DNA from: Actinomycetes bacterium
Lineage (GTDB): Bacteria > Actinomycetota > Acidimicrobiia > Acidimicrobiales > Acidimicrobilacustridaceae
Length of the DNA: 64,000 nt
Direction: 5' to 3'
Assembly: GCA_029782025.1 (NCBI GenBank)
Contig: JAKOVR010000213.1
Location: forward strand, 62,001-126,000
Position 1 is the stretch's first letter. Every line of letters begins with the position of its first letter. A program made the position numbers and the translations under genes. The notes below the pieces were generated by a model. It was not told the DNA's origin and did not search any database. It saw nothing but the letters and a program-made list of their open reading frames with translations. Positions 40,553 to 48,921 of the stretch are shown here, piece by piece.

Positions 40553-41731
40553 TCAGGCGGCGGTGCGGTATTCGTGGGTGAGGCCGCTGAGCACGTCGCG
40601 GCGCAGGATGGGGATGGGCCCAGCTCGGGGGTCGCGGGTGGGGTGGTCCTCGGCCCGTCCGTAGGGCGGTTCCTGGGCGAGGCTACGGTGGGGGCGGTGG
40701 TGGTTGTAATGGCTGACGTACTCGTCGAGGATGCGGTGCAGGTGGCGGGTACCCAGGATGAGGAAGTGGTCGGTGCACTCGCGGCGCAGCGTGCCGATGA
40801 CACGTTCGCAGATGGCGTTGGCTTTCGGGCTGCGGAACGGGGTGGGGATCACGCGGATGTCGCTGCTGGTGAAGACGTGGTCGAACAGGTCGGGGGCGTA
40901 CTGTTCGCCGCGGTCGCGGATCACGAACTTGATCGTGGCGCCCATGTCGTCGAGGCGCATGAGCAGGCCTTTGGCGGCGTTGGTGGTGAACCTCGCGGTG
41001 GGACGGTCGGTGACGGCGATGTGGAGGATCTCGCGGGTGGCGTGGTGGATGAACACGAGCACGTGGAGATGGCGTAGCCCAATGGTGGGGACGGTGAAGA
41101 AGTCGCACGACACTATGCTGGCGGCCTGCTGGCGGAGGAACTGCGCCCAGGTCGACTCGCGGTTGCGGGGTGCCGGTGAGATGCCGTTGCGACGGAGGAT
41201 GTCCCACACGGTCGACGCGCCGAGCCCGCTGTAGCCGAGGCCAGCGAGCTCACCGTGGATGCGCCGGTAGCCCCACGACGGGTTCTCGTTCGCGAGGCGG
41301 CACACCAGTGCTTCGAGGTGTGCCTCGGTCCGGGGTCGGCCAGGGCGCCGACGCTTGGCCCGATAGACGCGCTGGTTGACGAAGCGGCGATGCCACGCCA
41401 GGAGCGTGGCCGGTTTGGCCAGGAACGTTCGGGGCCACCGGTCGCGGGCCACGAACCGCGACAGTGCGGCGAGCACCGCCCGGTCGGTCTCGATGTAGGC
41501 GGGCCGGGGAACCTGGCGGCGCAGCACGTCGAGCTGGTGGCGAAGCACGAGCACTTCGGCTTCGAGCTCGGCACGGGACCGGCCGCGCAGCGACAAGAAC
41601 CGCAACGGCAACACCGCCACCGTGAACGCGAGCGGGACAGGCGCGAGGCGCCGGCGGAGACGGTCGAGCATGGCGGCGCAGCGTAGGACCCACCCAGTTA
41701 ACCGGTCCTTGGCGTGTCGGCGCCTCAGCAC
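40553..41731 (-). mobile_element. IS-type transposase with rve (DDE) integrase core, IS3/IS481-like
   Basis: A single uninterrupted 392-residue transposase. An N-terminal helical region (ELEAEVLVLRHQLDVLRRQ) and an HTH region (GYRRIHGELAGLGYSG) precede the catalytic core: first Asp in VSCDFFTVP, second in FVIRDRGEQY, then exactly 35 residues to the Glu in AICERVIG (DD35E). YVSHYNHHRPHRSL closes the domain. It is in one frame, without the usual IS3 frameshift. Terminal inverted repeats could not be fixed by eye, so only the gene is delimited. It probably jumped into the element between the XRE gene and vapBC. Confidence 0.85.
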
Positions 41732-41879
41732 CGAGACGTCGGGCCGAGGAGTACGCGCCTCGGTGCCGGCGCCGATTCCGAATGTATTGCGTGCCCGATT
41801 CCGATGGCGCTCGGCGGTGCTGGCGTGGCCGATGCCACGCGGAAGTAGAAGGCGGTCGCCAAGTGCCGGACCGGGTTCC

Positions 41880-41885
41880 TACACT
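41880..41885 (+). promoter_or_regulatory. -10 hexamer TACACT of vapBC
   Basis: TACACT ends 6 bases before the vapB ATG at 41892. As elsewhere in this genome, no Shine-Dalgarno sequence intervenes. Confidence 0.45.
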
Positions 41886-41891
41886 GGTGAC

Positions 41892-42122
41892 ATGTCCGTG
41901 ACCGTTGATCTGCCTGACGAGCTGCTCGCCGCGTTGCGCGCCGAGGCCGAGCGTCGCGGCGTGTCGATCGAGGCGTTGATCGCCGAGTCGGTCAGCGAAC
42001 ACGTCGAGGCCGGCCGGCCGCGGCGACGGCTGGCGATCGCAGGTGTGGGTGATTCCGGCGGCAAGCGCGGCTTCGCTCGTGACGCTGACGAGTTGTTGGC
42101 CGACGGCTTCGGCCGCGACTGA
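41892..42122 (+). CDS. vapB: VapB-type antitoxin (ribbon-helix-helix)
   Basis: A 76-residue protein beginning MSVTVDLPDELLAALRAEAE, a beta strand plus helices of an RHH DNA-binding dimer. The tail GGKRGFARDADELLADGFGRD would insert into the toxin. It lies 17 bases upstream of a PIN-domain gene. Together they form a type II toxin-antitoxin pair in which VapB neutralises VapC and represses the operon. The promoter is a leaderless-type TACACT. Confidence 0.85.
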   Translation: MSVTVDLPDELLAALRAEAERRGVSIEALIAESVSEHVEAGRPRRRLAIAGVGDSGGKRGFARDADELLADGFGRD

Positions 42123-42139
42123 CCGTCGGGGCCGGTGCC

Positions 42140-42547
42140 GTGTTGATCGTGGACACGGGCCCGTTGGTCGCGACCGCGGACCGCGGCGATCCTGACCATG
42201 CCGCGTGCGACGAGCTCCTCGAAGTGTCGGCACCGTTGGTCACCACGGCGCTGGTGATCGCCGAGGCGGCGTTCCTGATCGCCCGCAACGTCGGCATCGC
42301 CGGTGAGGTCGCGTTGGCTGCCGATGTCGCCGAAGGACGCCTTGTCGTCGCCGAGTTGACCGGTGCCGATTGGATCCGGGTCCACGGGCTCGTGGATCGC
42401 TACGCCGATCTGGGTCTCGGGATGACTGACGCGTCGGTCATCGCGCTCGCCGAGCGGCACGGCGCGACGCGCATCGCCACGTTGGACCACCGCCACTTCC
42501 GGGTCGTGCGCCCCGGGCACACGCCCGCCTTCGAGCTTGTGCCCTGA
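42140..42547 (+). CDS. vapC: VapC-type PIN-domain ribonuclease toxin
   Basis: A 135-residue PIN domain with acidic residues in the expected places: Asp5 (LIVDTGPLVA), Glu42 (VIAEAAF), Asp97 (GMTDASVIALAERHG) and Asp116 (IATLDHRHF). VapC toxins cut tRNA or rRNA when the antitoxin is lost. It starts at a GTG. Its location on the element suggests an addiction role that favours keeping the element. The catalytic set is intact, so it should be active. Confidence 0.9.
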   Translation: MLIVDTGPLVATADRGDPDHAACDELLEVSAPLVTTALVIAEAAFLIARNVGIAGEVALAADVAEGRLVVAELTGADWIRVHGLVDRYADLGLGMTDASVIALAERHGATRIATLDHRHFRVVRPGHTPAFELVP

Positions 42548-43072
42548 CTCCAGCATCAGCACATCGCCACCTGCGACACTGGTGGCGAGGAGGTGCGCTC
42601 GTGTCGGCCTGCCCGGGACCGGCGGCACCGGTCACGGCAGATCACGACCGGTGATCTCCGGGAAGGCCCACGCGCTCCGGAACTCTCAGCCGCTCGAAAG
42701 GGCGGCGCGTCGCCGTTGGGGACGGCGGCGCCGCCGACTGAGGCTCCCGTGGTGCTCCGGAGGCAGCCCCGGAGGGGTTGCAATCGTGTTCGCGTCGTCT
42801 TGGTGGTTCTGGCTCGCGGTTCGGGCCATGTCTCGCTGAAGGTCCTCGGATGCTGGTGACGTGCAGTCGTTCCTGTCGATGTCGTTTCGGGTTCGTGATC
42901 GCGATCCTGCGCTTGGTCCGCACCTCGGACTCGAGCTCGACCGTGTCCCGGAACTGCCCCTAGGCATCGCGTCCCGTGTCGGGCATCATGCGATCCCGGG
43001 CTCGTGTACTCGACGGCGACTGAAGGCCGGCGACGCGCATCGATCCGGATCCGCACGAACGAGAGGTTGACG
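42548..43072 (+). other. 525-base gap between vapC and the integrase, no supported gene
   Basis: Several overlapping frames of 60-190 codons exist on both strands, but none has a recognisable domain, ribosome-binding site or consistent codon use. A short frame at 42861-43070 could be an excisionase-sized protein, but I see no helix-turn-helix in it. The gap ends with AGAGG before the integrase ATG. Confidence 0.4.
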
Positions 43073-44214
43073 ATGGCGAGCATCGACGATCGTCGGTTCA
43101 CGACGAAGGACGGCAAGCGAGTGAGGACCGGCTACTCCGGCTCCAAGCCTTGGCGAGCACGTTGGCGTGAGAGCCCGAACAGCCCGCAGCAAACCCAACA
43201 CTTCGCCACGAAGCGGGAGGCCGAGCGCCACCTCGTTGGGGTGCAGTCGGCGCTCATGCGGGGCGAGTACGTGAGGCCGGAGGACGGCCGAGTGACGTTC
43301 CGGGACTACGCCGAACGATGGCGAGCAGTGCAAGTGTCGAAGCCGTCGACGGCCACCAAGGTCGAGCAGAACCTCCGGCTCCATGTGTACCCCCGGCTCG
43401 GCGCCCGGCCGTTGTCGTCGGTCCGCCCGACCGACGTGCAAGCCCTCGTGCGGGCCCTGTCAGAGGCGCTGGCGCCGGCCACGGTCGAGAACGTCTACAC
43501 GTACGTCACCGCAGTGTTCAGCGCGGCCGTCCGTGATCGGCTCATCACCCGGACGCCGTGCGACGGCATCCAGCTGCCTCGCGACCATGCGGTGAGCGAG
43601 GTCACCGTGCTCACGGTGGAACAGGTCGAGGCGCTGGAGTCGGTGCTGCCTGAGCGGTACCGGGCGGCTCTCTGTGCGGAGTTGGTCTCGGGCTCCGCGT
43701 TGGGGAGGTGCTCGGGCTCACGGTCGATCGGATCGACTTCCTCCGGCGCACGGTGAAGATCGATCGGCAAGCGGCGGTCGCCGGCGGCCCCGGGCTGGAG
43801 TCGGTGAAGACCAAGGCCTCGAACCGATTGCTGCCCCTGCCAGACGTCGTGTCGTTGTCGCTCGCCGAGCATCTGCATCGCTTCTCGACCGGCGACGATG
43901 GCCGCGTCTTCACCTCGGCCACGGGCGCCCCGCTTCGGCGCACCGCGTTCGGCGAGGTGTGGTCTCGTGCACGTAGGCGGGTCGACCTCGACGGCGTGAA
44001 GTTCCACGCGTGCCGCCACACCTACGCCAGCTCGCTCATCCTGGCCGGAGAGTCGGTTGTCGTGGTCCAGCGACGGCTCGGCCACGAATCCGCCGCCCTC
44101 ACGCTCAACGTGTACGGGCACCTCTTCCCCGACGCCGACGACCGCACCAGAGCGGCGATCGACGCGACGTACCGGAGGTCAGCCGGGCTGGGAACGGCGG
44201 CGGCTGAGGACTGA
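43073..44214 (+). pseudogene. Tyrosine recombinase/integrase, broken by a single-base frameshift
   Basis: Start ATG at 43073 with AGAGG upstream. The first frame gives an N-terminal AP2-like arm-binding region (SKPWRARWRESPNSPQQTQHFATKREAERHL) and a SAM-like core-binding domain to about residue 206. It then runs into 43756 and stops. The catalytic domain continues in another frame: GLRVGEVLGL with the first Arg, KTKASNRLLPLP, HACRHTYASSL (His-x2-Arg), LGHESAALTLNVYGH with the nucleophilic Tyr, to 44214. One missing G in the run at 43690-43692 explains the shift. It would act on the 30-bp att cores. As sequenced it lacks activity, unless the deletion is a sequencing error. Confidence 0.85.
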
Positions 44215-44224
44215 CTGAGGACTG
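44205..44224 (+). repeat. Right arm-type repeats, two copies of TGAGGACTG at 11-bp spacing
   Basis: Copies begin at 44205 and 44216, the first within the last codons of the integrase. Same sequence, spacing and orientation as the left array at 38095. They lie about 50 bases inside attR. Confidence 0.75.
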
Positions 44225-44275
44225 GGACGCACCCGGCTCCGCGTTCATGCAGGTCAGAGGCCAGAAACGGCCGGC

Positions 44276-44305
44276 TCGGGCAAGAAGTTCAAGTTCTGCC
44301 ACGGG
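44276..44305 (+). repeat. attR: 30-bp direct repeat of the secA 3' end
   Basis: Identical to 37967-37996. Beyond it the frame reads Gln-Thr-stop (44312-44314), the original secA C-terminus before insertion. Confidence 0.9.
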
Positions 44306-44330
44306 CAGACCTGAAGAGCAGGCCAGAGGG

Positions 44331-44366
44331 CGACTCCCGGGTCGGGCGTCGCCGACCCGGGAGTCG
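44331..44366. terminator. 15-bp perfect hairpin, original secA terminator
   Basis: Arms at 44331-44345 and 44352-44366 are perfectly complementary (CGACTCCCGGGTCGG) around a 6-base loop. It lies 16 bases after the pre-insertion secA stop and 5 bases from the stop of the convergent gene at 44372, so it served both. No T-tract is present. Confidence 0.7.
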
Positions 44367-44371
44367 GTCGG

Positions 44372-44665
44372 TCAGGTGAAGGTCTGGAAGTTGACCGTTT
44401 CGGCGTCGATGACCTGCGAGGGTGCCGGAACCCCGGACGCTGCGAGCGCGGCGCCGAGACGTGACTCCATGAACGCGACCTGGGAGTCCTTGTTGTCCCA
44501 GACCTCGGTCACCACCCAGCCCGTGGGCGTCGGCCCTCCGGTGTGCACGATCAAACCGTCGGGGTAGTCGCCCGTGCCGTCACGGCTGATGCCGAGTTTC
44601 TCGTTCACGGCCCAGTAGTCCGTCTCGCCCACACCCTCGAACACCAGAACCAATGTGTATGCCAT
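44372..44665 (-). CDS. Small dimeric alpha/beta-barrel-like protein
   Basis: A 97-residue protein starting MAYTLVLVFEGVG with a GGGAG ribosome-binding site on the minus strand. TPTGWVVTEVWDNKDSQVAFMESRLGAALAASGVPAP resembles the antibiotic-biosynthesis-monooxygenase-like (ABM) domain proteins of actinobacteria. These act as small oxygenases, isomerases or ligand binders; no catalytic residue can be assigned. It borders the element on the chromosomal side and shares the hairpin at 44331. Confidence 0.75.
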   Translation of the reverse strand: MAYTLVLVFEGVGETDYWAVNEKLGISRDGTGDYPDGLIVHTGGPTPTGWVVTEVWDNKDSQVAFMESRLGAALAASGVPAPSQVIDAETVNFQTFT

Positions 44666-44974
44666 CGCGGTCTCCCTTTCGGTCGCAGTTGCGCGATCTT
44701 CGACGCCACCACGGCGCCTGGATCACCGATGGAGAACGATCCGCCGGCGTGCTCCGGTTCTCGTGGTCCGTGCGCCAGGACGCCCGTTGATGGCACCGAG
44801 CACCGCCCCGGGCGGGGCCTGAGGTCCAGTGCCGGGTACCCCCGTGAAGATGGGCTGCACCGTGGGGGTGATCCTGTTCCCCCGGCCCCGACGCGGGCAG
44901 CCGGAGGTTCCCGTCCCCCGCTCCACGACCGGTAGTAGGTTGGCGGACCGAGCCAACCTCAAGGGGTGAGCAGC
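44666..44974. other. 309-base intergenic region between divergent genes
   Basis: It holds the promoter of the lipoprotein gene: a TAGGTT around 44936, then a GTTGGC/GCCAAC inverted repeat with a 7-base loop, then AAGGGG nine bases before the ATG. Nothing else is recognised. Confidence 0.4.
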
Positions 44975-45469
44975 ATGCATCGACGTGGCGCGCGGGTGAT
45001 CGGGCTGGTGGCGTTGATGGCCGTGCTGTCGGGATGTCGGGTCTTCGTCTTCCCGGAGTCGTTTGTCGGGGGCAACTACTTCGAATCGGAGGCCGTGACG
45101 ATCACCAACACGACGGCCGATTCGTACTTCGTCCGCATCGATTTCGACTGTGGCGCCGTGGTCGACGCCGGCGCCGGGGTATGGGTCGGCAACGACGAAG
45201 GGACCATCGGGGTCATCGGGCTACCGGGCACGACCCAGACGCACGTCTGCTCCGACACCCCGGCGCTCGCCTACCCGCAGGTCCTGACCGTCTTCGAGTT
45301 CCACGGCGCTCCGATGCGCCTCTTCGTGCTCGAACCCGGGGCTTCGATCACGTTGCGCGCCCGCGTCCTCAACACCGACGCCGCGAAGTTCCAGAACAAG
45401 GCGGTCCGGTTCGAGGCCTACGGCGACTGGTGCATCACGAGGTGCTACGACATGGTGAAGTTCACGTGA
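44975..45469 (+). CDS. Secreted lipoprotein of unknown function
   Basis: A 164-residue protein with a lipoprotein signal: MHRRGARVIGLVALMAVLSGC, with Cys21 as the lipidation site. The mature part is a beta-rich domain with VTITNTTADSYFVRIDFDCG and six Cys in all after the signal (DCG, VCSD, WCITRCYD among them), likely disulfide-bonded outside the membrane. The ATG at 44975 has AAGGGG upstream and is preferred to the GTG at 44966. No family recognised. Confidence 0.75.
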   Translation: MHRRGARVIGLVALMAVLSGCRVFVFPESFVGGNYFESEAVTITNTTADSYFVRIDFDCGAVVDAGAGVWVGNDEGTIGVIGLPGTTQTHVCSDTPALAYPQVLTVFEFHGAPMRLFVLEPGASITLRARVLNTDAAKFQNKAVRFEAYGDWCITRCYDMVKFT

Positions 45470-45537
45470 TCCGAGTCCTTCGCTTCGCGCCTTGACCGGC
45501 TGAACGTCGCGCCCGCGTCAGCCACCCACAGCCGTCG

Positions 45538-45993
45538 TCAGAGGCTCATGAAGCCGATGATGTTGATGGTGATGATGGCCATGTAGAAGCCCACCACCAG
45601 CCAGAGCGCGCACAGGATCACGAGGCGGGGTCGGCGGAACAGGAAGTCGACGGCCAGCAGGGCGACGATGGCCAGCTTCAGGCCGAGGGCGCCGTTGGAC
45701 TCGAGCAGGTCGCGCACCAGGGGGTTCATCTCCTCGCCGCCCCGTCGCACGACGAGCTGGGTGACCAGGACGTCGGCGACGTTGAGCACGGCCAGCAGGC
45801 CGATGGCGAGCAGACCGGCCCGCCGCAGCTCACGGGGGTCCTCCACCACGCGGCGGAGACCGAGGCGGCGGGCCGCGGCGGCCGCCGGCCCGGCGGCCTT
45901 GCGCACCGGTCGGCGGGCGGGGTGGGGGACCGGCGCCCGCGTGCGGCCCGAGCTGCCGGGAACAGCGGTGAGGTGCGGGGTCGGCGGCGTCAT
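45538..45993 (-). CDS. DUF5658-like membrane protein
   Basis: A 151-residue protein. About 55 basic, Pro/Ala-rich residues come first, then three hydrophobic segments (about 60-78, 100-117 and 122-147). Between the first two is VVRRGGEEMNPLVRDLLESNG, the conserved loop of DUF5658 proteins. Function unknown. It is divergent from prfB. Confidence 0.75.
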   Translation of the reverse strand: MTPPTPHLTAVPGSSGRTRAPVPHPARRPVRKAAGPAAAAARRLGLRRVVEDPRELRRAGLLAIGLLAVLNVADVLVTQLVVRRGGEEMNPLVRDLLESNGALGLKLAIVALLAVDFLFRRPRLVILCALWLVVGFYMAIITINIIGFMSL

Positions 45994-46089
45994 GATCGTG
46001 TCCTCACCCTCATGCTCGGCCGACGGTGGGGGCCCGTCCAGGGGCGAACGTCACGCGGGGGTGGTTCCCGCCCGGCGGGTGCCACCGGG

Positions 46090-46095
46090 TACGGT
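46090..46095 (+). promoter_or_regulatory. -10 hexamer TACGGT of prfB
   Basis: TACGGT ends 9 bases before the prfB ATG at 46105, leaving no room for a normal leader. Confidence 0.5.
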
Positions 46096-46104
46096 TGCCG
46101 GCCC

Positions 46105-47235
46105 ATGCGCGACTTCTCCGCCGACCTCGCCGACCTGCGCCGCCGCCTCGCCGAGGCCGAGGAGTACCTGCGCGTCGGCGAGCTGCGTCGGCTCCGGCCC
46201 CAGCTCGAGACCGAGGTGAGCCGGTCCGATCTCTGGGACGACCCCGACCGGGGCCGCAAGATCACCGCCGAGTTCAACTCGGTCAGCGCCGACATCGCCA
46301 CCTACGACGGGCTGGTGCGCGACATCGACGACGCCGAGACGCTCTACGAGCTCGCCCGCGAGGAGGGCGACGAGTCGCTCGAGCCGGAGGTCGGGGCGGC
46401 GATCGAGGCCGTCGCCGCCCGCTTCGCCCAGCTGGAGCTGCGGTCGCTCTTCACCGGCGAGTGGGACGAGCGCGACGCCGTCTGCTCGGTCAACTCGGGC
46501 GAGGGTGGCACCGACAGCCAGGATTTCGCCGAGATGCTGCTGCGCATGTACCGGCGCTGGGCCGAGCGTCGCGGCTTCGACTTCGAGCTCGACGAGGTCA
46601 CCGCCGGCCAGGAGGCGGGCATCTCCTCGGCCACGTTCATCGTGAAGGGGCGCTACGCCTACGGCCTGCTCCGCAGCGAGAAGGGCACGCACCGGCTGGT
46701 GCGCATCTCACCGTTCAACGCCCAGGGGAAGCGCCAGACCGCCTTCGCCACCTTCACCGCCGTCCCCCTCATGGACGAGGCCGAGGTCGACATCGAGATC
46801 GACGAGAAGAAGGACCTGCGCATCGACGTCTACCGCTCGTCCGGCGCGGGCGGGCAGCACGTCAACGTCACCGACTCGGCCGTGCGCATCACCCACCTGC
46901 CCACCGGCACGGTCGTGTCCTGCCAGAACGAGCGCAGCCAGCACCAGAACAAGGACCGGGCGATGCAGATCCTGAAGGCCAAGCTGGCCGACCTCGAACG
47001 CCAGAAGCGCGACGCCGAGCTCGAGGCCATCGCCGGCCCCAAGGCCCAGGCCGGGTTCGGGGGCCGGTTCCGGTCCTATGTCCTGCACCCGTACCAGATG
47101 GTGAAGGACGAGCGTTCGGGCAAGGAGATCGGCAACGTCGACGCCGTTCTCGACGGCGACCTCGACCCCCTGATGGAGGCCTTCCTGCGCTGGGAGCGCA
47201 GTGGTGCCGCCGCCGCCGGCCCCGCCGACGACTGA
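46105..47235 (+). CDS. prfB: Peptide chain release factor 2
   Basis: A 376-residue class I release factor that reads UGA and UAA stop codons in the ribosomal A site. The SPF tripeptide that recognises stop codons is in RISPFNAQGKRQ near residue 202. The GGQ catalytic loop SSGAGGQHVNVTDSAVR is near 249. The C-terminal half (SQHQNKDRAMQILKAKL) is complete. The frame is continuous from the ATG, so the programmed +1 frameshift known from many prfB genes is absent. It lies before ftsEX, as in Bacillus. Confidence 0.97.
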   Translation: MRDFSADLADLRRRLAEAEEYLRVGELRRLRPQLETEVSRSDLWDDPDRGRKITAEFNSVSADIATYDGLVRDIDDAETLYELAREEGDESLEPEVGAAIEAVAARFAQLELRSLFTGEWDERDAVCSVNSGEGGTDSQDFAEMLLRMYRRWAERRGFDFELDEVTAGQEAGISSATFIVKGRYAYGLLRSEKGTHRLVRISPFNAQGKRQTAFATFTAVPLMDEAEVDIEIDEKKDLRIDVYRSSGAGGQHVNVTDSAVRITHLPTGTVVSCQNERSQHQNKDRAMQILKAKLADLERQKRDAELEAIAGPKAQAGFGGRFRSYVLHPYQMVKDERSGKEIGNVDAVLDGDLDPLMEAFLRWERSGAAAAGPADD

Positions 47236-47291
47236 CCGGCACCGGCCGGATTCGCCGCCGGGGGATACCCCCACCACGCCGCCACCGAAGG

Positions 47292-47297
47292 TAACGT
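47292..47297 (+). promoter_or_regulatory. -10 hexamer TAACGT of ftsE
   Basis: TAACGT ends 9 bases before the ftsE ATG at 47307 and lies within three short GTAAC copies (47291-47306). Confidence 0.45.
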
Positions 47298-47306
47298 AAC
47301 CGTAAC

Positions 47307-47984
47307 ATGATCAAGCTCGAAGAGGTCACCAAGGTCTACAAGGGCGACGTCGTCGCCCTGCGCAACGCGTCGGTCGACATCAACAAGGGCGAGTTCGTCT
47401 ACCTGGTCGGGAAGTCGGGCTCGGGGAAGTCGACCTTCCTGCGCCTCCTCAACAAGGAGGAGCGCCCCACCCGCGGCCGGATCTTCGTGGCCGGCAAGGA
47501 CATCGGCGAGCTGTCGAGCTGGAAGGTGCCGCTGCTGCGCCGCAACATCGGCTGCGTCTTCCAGGACTTCAAGCTCCTCCCCAACAAGACCGTGTCCGAG
47601 AACGTGGCCTTCGCCCTCGAGGTGATCGGGCGGCCCCGGCAGGTGATCAAGGCCCAGGTGCCGGCCATCCTCGACCTCGTCGGCCTCGGCAACAAGGCCG
47701 AGAACTTCCCCGACGAGCTCTCCGGCGGCGAGCAGCAGCGCGTGTCGATCGCCCGGGCCTTCGTGAACCGGCCCCTGATCCTGCTGGCCGACGAGCCCAC
47801 CGGCAACCTCGACCCGGCCACGTCGGTGGGCATCATGCGCCTCCTCGACCGCATCAACAAGACCGGCACCACCGTCGTGATGGCCACCCACGACCGCAAC
47901 ATCGTCGACACCATGCGGCGCCGCGTCATCGAGCTCGACCACGGCGAGGTCATCCGCGACCAGGCCCGCGGCGTCTACGAGTAA
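47307..47984 (+). CDS. ftsE: Cell division ATP-binding protein FtsE
   Basis: A 225-residue ABC ATPase that, with FtsX, couples ATP hydrolysis in the cytosol to activation of cell-wall hydrolases during division. Walker [11 protein letters not shown] is near 35-43, the Q-loop is in [17 protein letters not shown], the signature LSGGEQQR near 138, Walker [14 protein letters not shown] near 158, and the H-loop in VVMATHD. The length is normal. ftsX follows nine bases after the stop, with GGAT before its ATG. Confidence 0.97.
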   Translation: MIKLEEVTKVYKGDVVALRNASVDINKGEFVYLVGKSGSGKSTFLRLLNKEERPTRGRIFVAGKDIGELSSWKVPLLRRNIGCVFQDFKLLPNKTVSENVAFALEVIGRPRQVIKAQVPAILDLVGLGNKAENFPDELSGGEQQRVSIARAFVNRPLILLADEPTGNLDPATSVGIMRLLDRINKTGTTVVMATHDRNIVDTMRRRVIELDHGEVIRDQARGVYE

Positions 47985-47993
47985 GGATCCCCC

Positions 47994-48890
47994 ATGCCGA
48001 TCAAGGTCGACTACGTCGCCCGCGAGACCGTCACCAACCTCAAGCGCAACTTCACGATCACGCTGGCCTCGGTCCTCACCGTCTTCGTGTCGCTCTTCCT
48101 CGTGGGCTTCGCGCTCATGCTGCGCCAGGGCGTGGAGAAGGCCACCCAGCGGTGGCAGGGCGGCATCGAGTTCATCGTGTTCATGAACCCCAACGCCAGC
48201 CCCGACCAGCTCCAGGCCGTGCGCTCGAAGCTCGAGAACAGCCCCGACACCGAGAAGTTCACCTTCGTCGACCAGAACGCGGCCTACGACGAGTTCAAGG
48301 AGCTGTTCAAGGACCAGCCGGACCTCACCGAGAACGTCGGCCCGGACGTCCTCCCGCCCTCGTTCCGCGTCGTGCCCCGGGAGAAGGCCGCCGCCGCGGT
48401 GGAGGAGATGTCCACCCCCTTCAAGACGCAGCCCGGCGTGAAGGAGGTGGTGTCGGCCACCGAGACCACCAAGCTGGTCCAGGAGCTGTCCGACAAGGTC
48501 ACCAAGGGCATGGGCTTCGTCGCCATCGTGCTGCTCTCGGTGGCGGTGCTGCTCATCTTGAACACCATCCGGATGGCCATGTTCTCGCGCCGACGGGAGA
48601 TCGAGGTGATGAAGCTGGTGGGCGCCACCAACAGCTTCATCCGGGTCCCGTTCATGCTGGAGGGCCTGTTCCAGGGCGTGGTCGGCGCCGGGTTGGCCGT
48701 GATCGCACTGGTAGTGTTCCTGCCGTTCTTCGAACGGTGGCTGCCGCCCGCCGACCAGTTCCCGCTGTTCAGCGGTTTCGTCCCCGGTGGCCCCGACATG
48801 TTGATCACGTATCTGCTCGTGGGCGGCATCGGCTGTCTCGTCGGCACCCTCGGCGCCGGCGTGGCGGTGAGCCGGTTCCTCGACGTCTGA
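47994..48890 (+). CDS. ftsX: Cell division membrane protein FtsX
   Basis: A 298-residue permease-like protein. Transmembrane helix 1 is at about 22-43, followed by an extracytoplasmic domain (about 50-165), then helices near 172-192, 225-248 and 270-290. SAKTET-type loop residues and TIRMAMFSRRREIEVMKLVGATNSFIRVPFMLEGL are the FtsX hallmark. The outer domain contacts and activates a murein hydrolase, here most likely the M23 protein encoded next. It runs in one operon with ftsE. Confidence 0.96.
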   Translation: MPIKVDYVARETVTNLKRNFTITLASVLTVFVSLFLVGFALMLRQGVEKATQRWQGGIEFIVFMNPNASPDQLQAVRSKLENSPDTEKFTFVDQNAAYDEFKELFKDQPDLTENVGPDVLPPSFRVVPREKAAAAVEEMSTPFKTQPGVKEVVSATETTKLVQELSDKVTKGMGFVAIVLLSVAVLLILNTIRMAMFSRRREIEVMKLVGATNSFIRVPFMLEGLFQGVVGAGLAVIALVVFLPFFERWLPPADQFPLFSGFVPGGPDMLITYLLVGGIGCLVGTLGAGVAVSRFLDV

Positions 48891-48921
48891 GGCCGCCACG
48901 ACCCGGAGGAAGCACCGCACG

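Noticed and set aside
40440-41890. Terminal inverted repeats of the IS
   Set aside because: Short similar words such as CGGAAT and CGATTCCGA occur at both sides, but no convincing matched ends or target-site duplication could be fixed by eye.
42556-43116. A 186-codon minus-strand frame between vapC and the integrase
   Set aside because: No domain, no start signal, and it overlaps the integrase start; composition is not protein-like.
43708-44214. The second half of the integrase as a separate gene
   Set aside because: It begins in the middle of the catalytic domain at a GTG without a ribosome-binding site; one frameshift joins it to the first half.
46105-46200. Programmed +1 frameshift in prfB
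   Set aside because: The frame is continuous from the start codon, with no in-frame UGA after a slippery CUU near codon 25.
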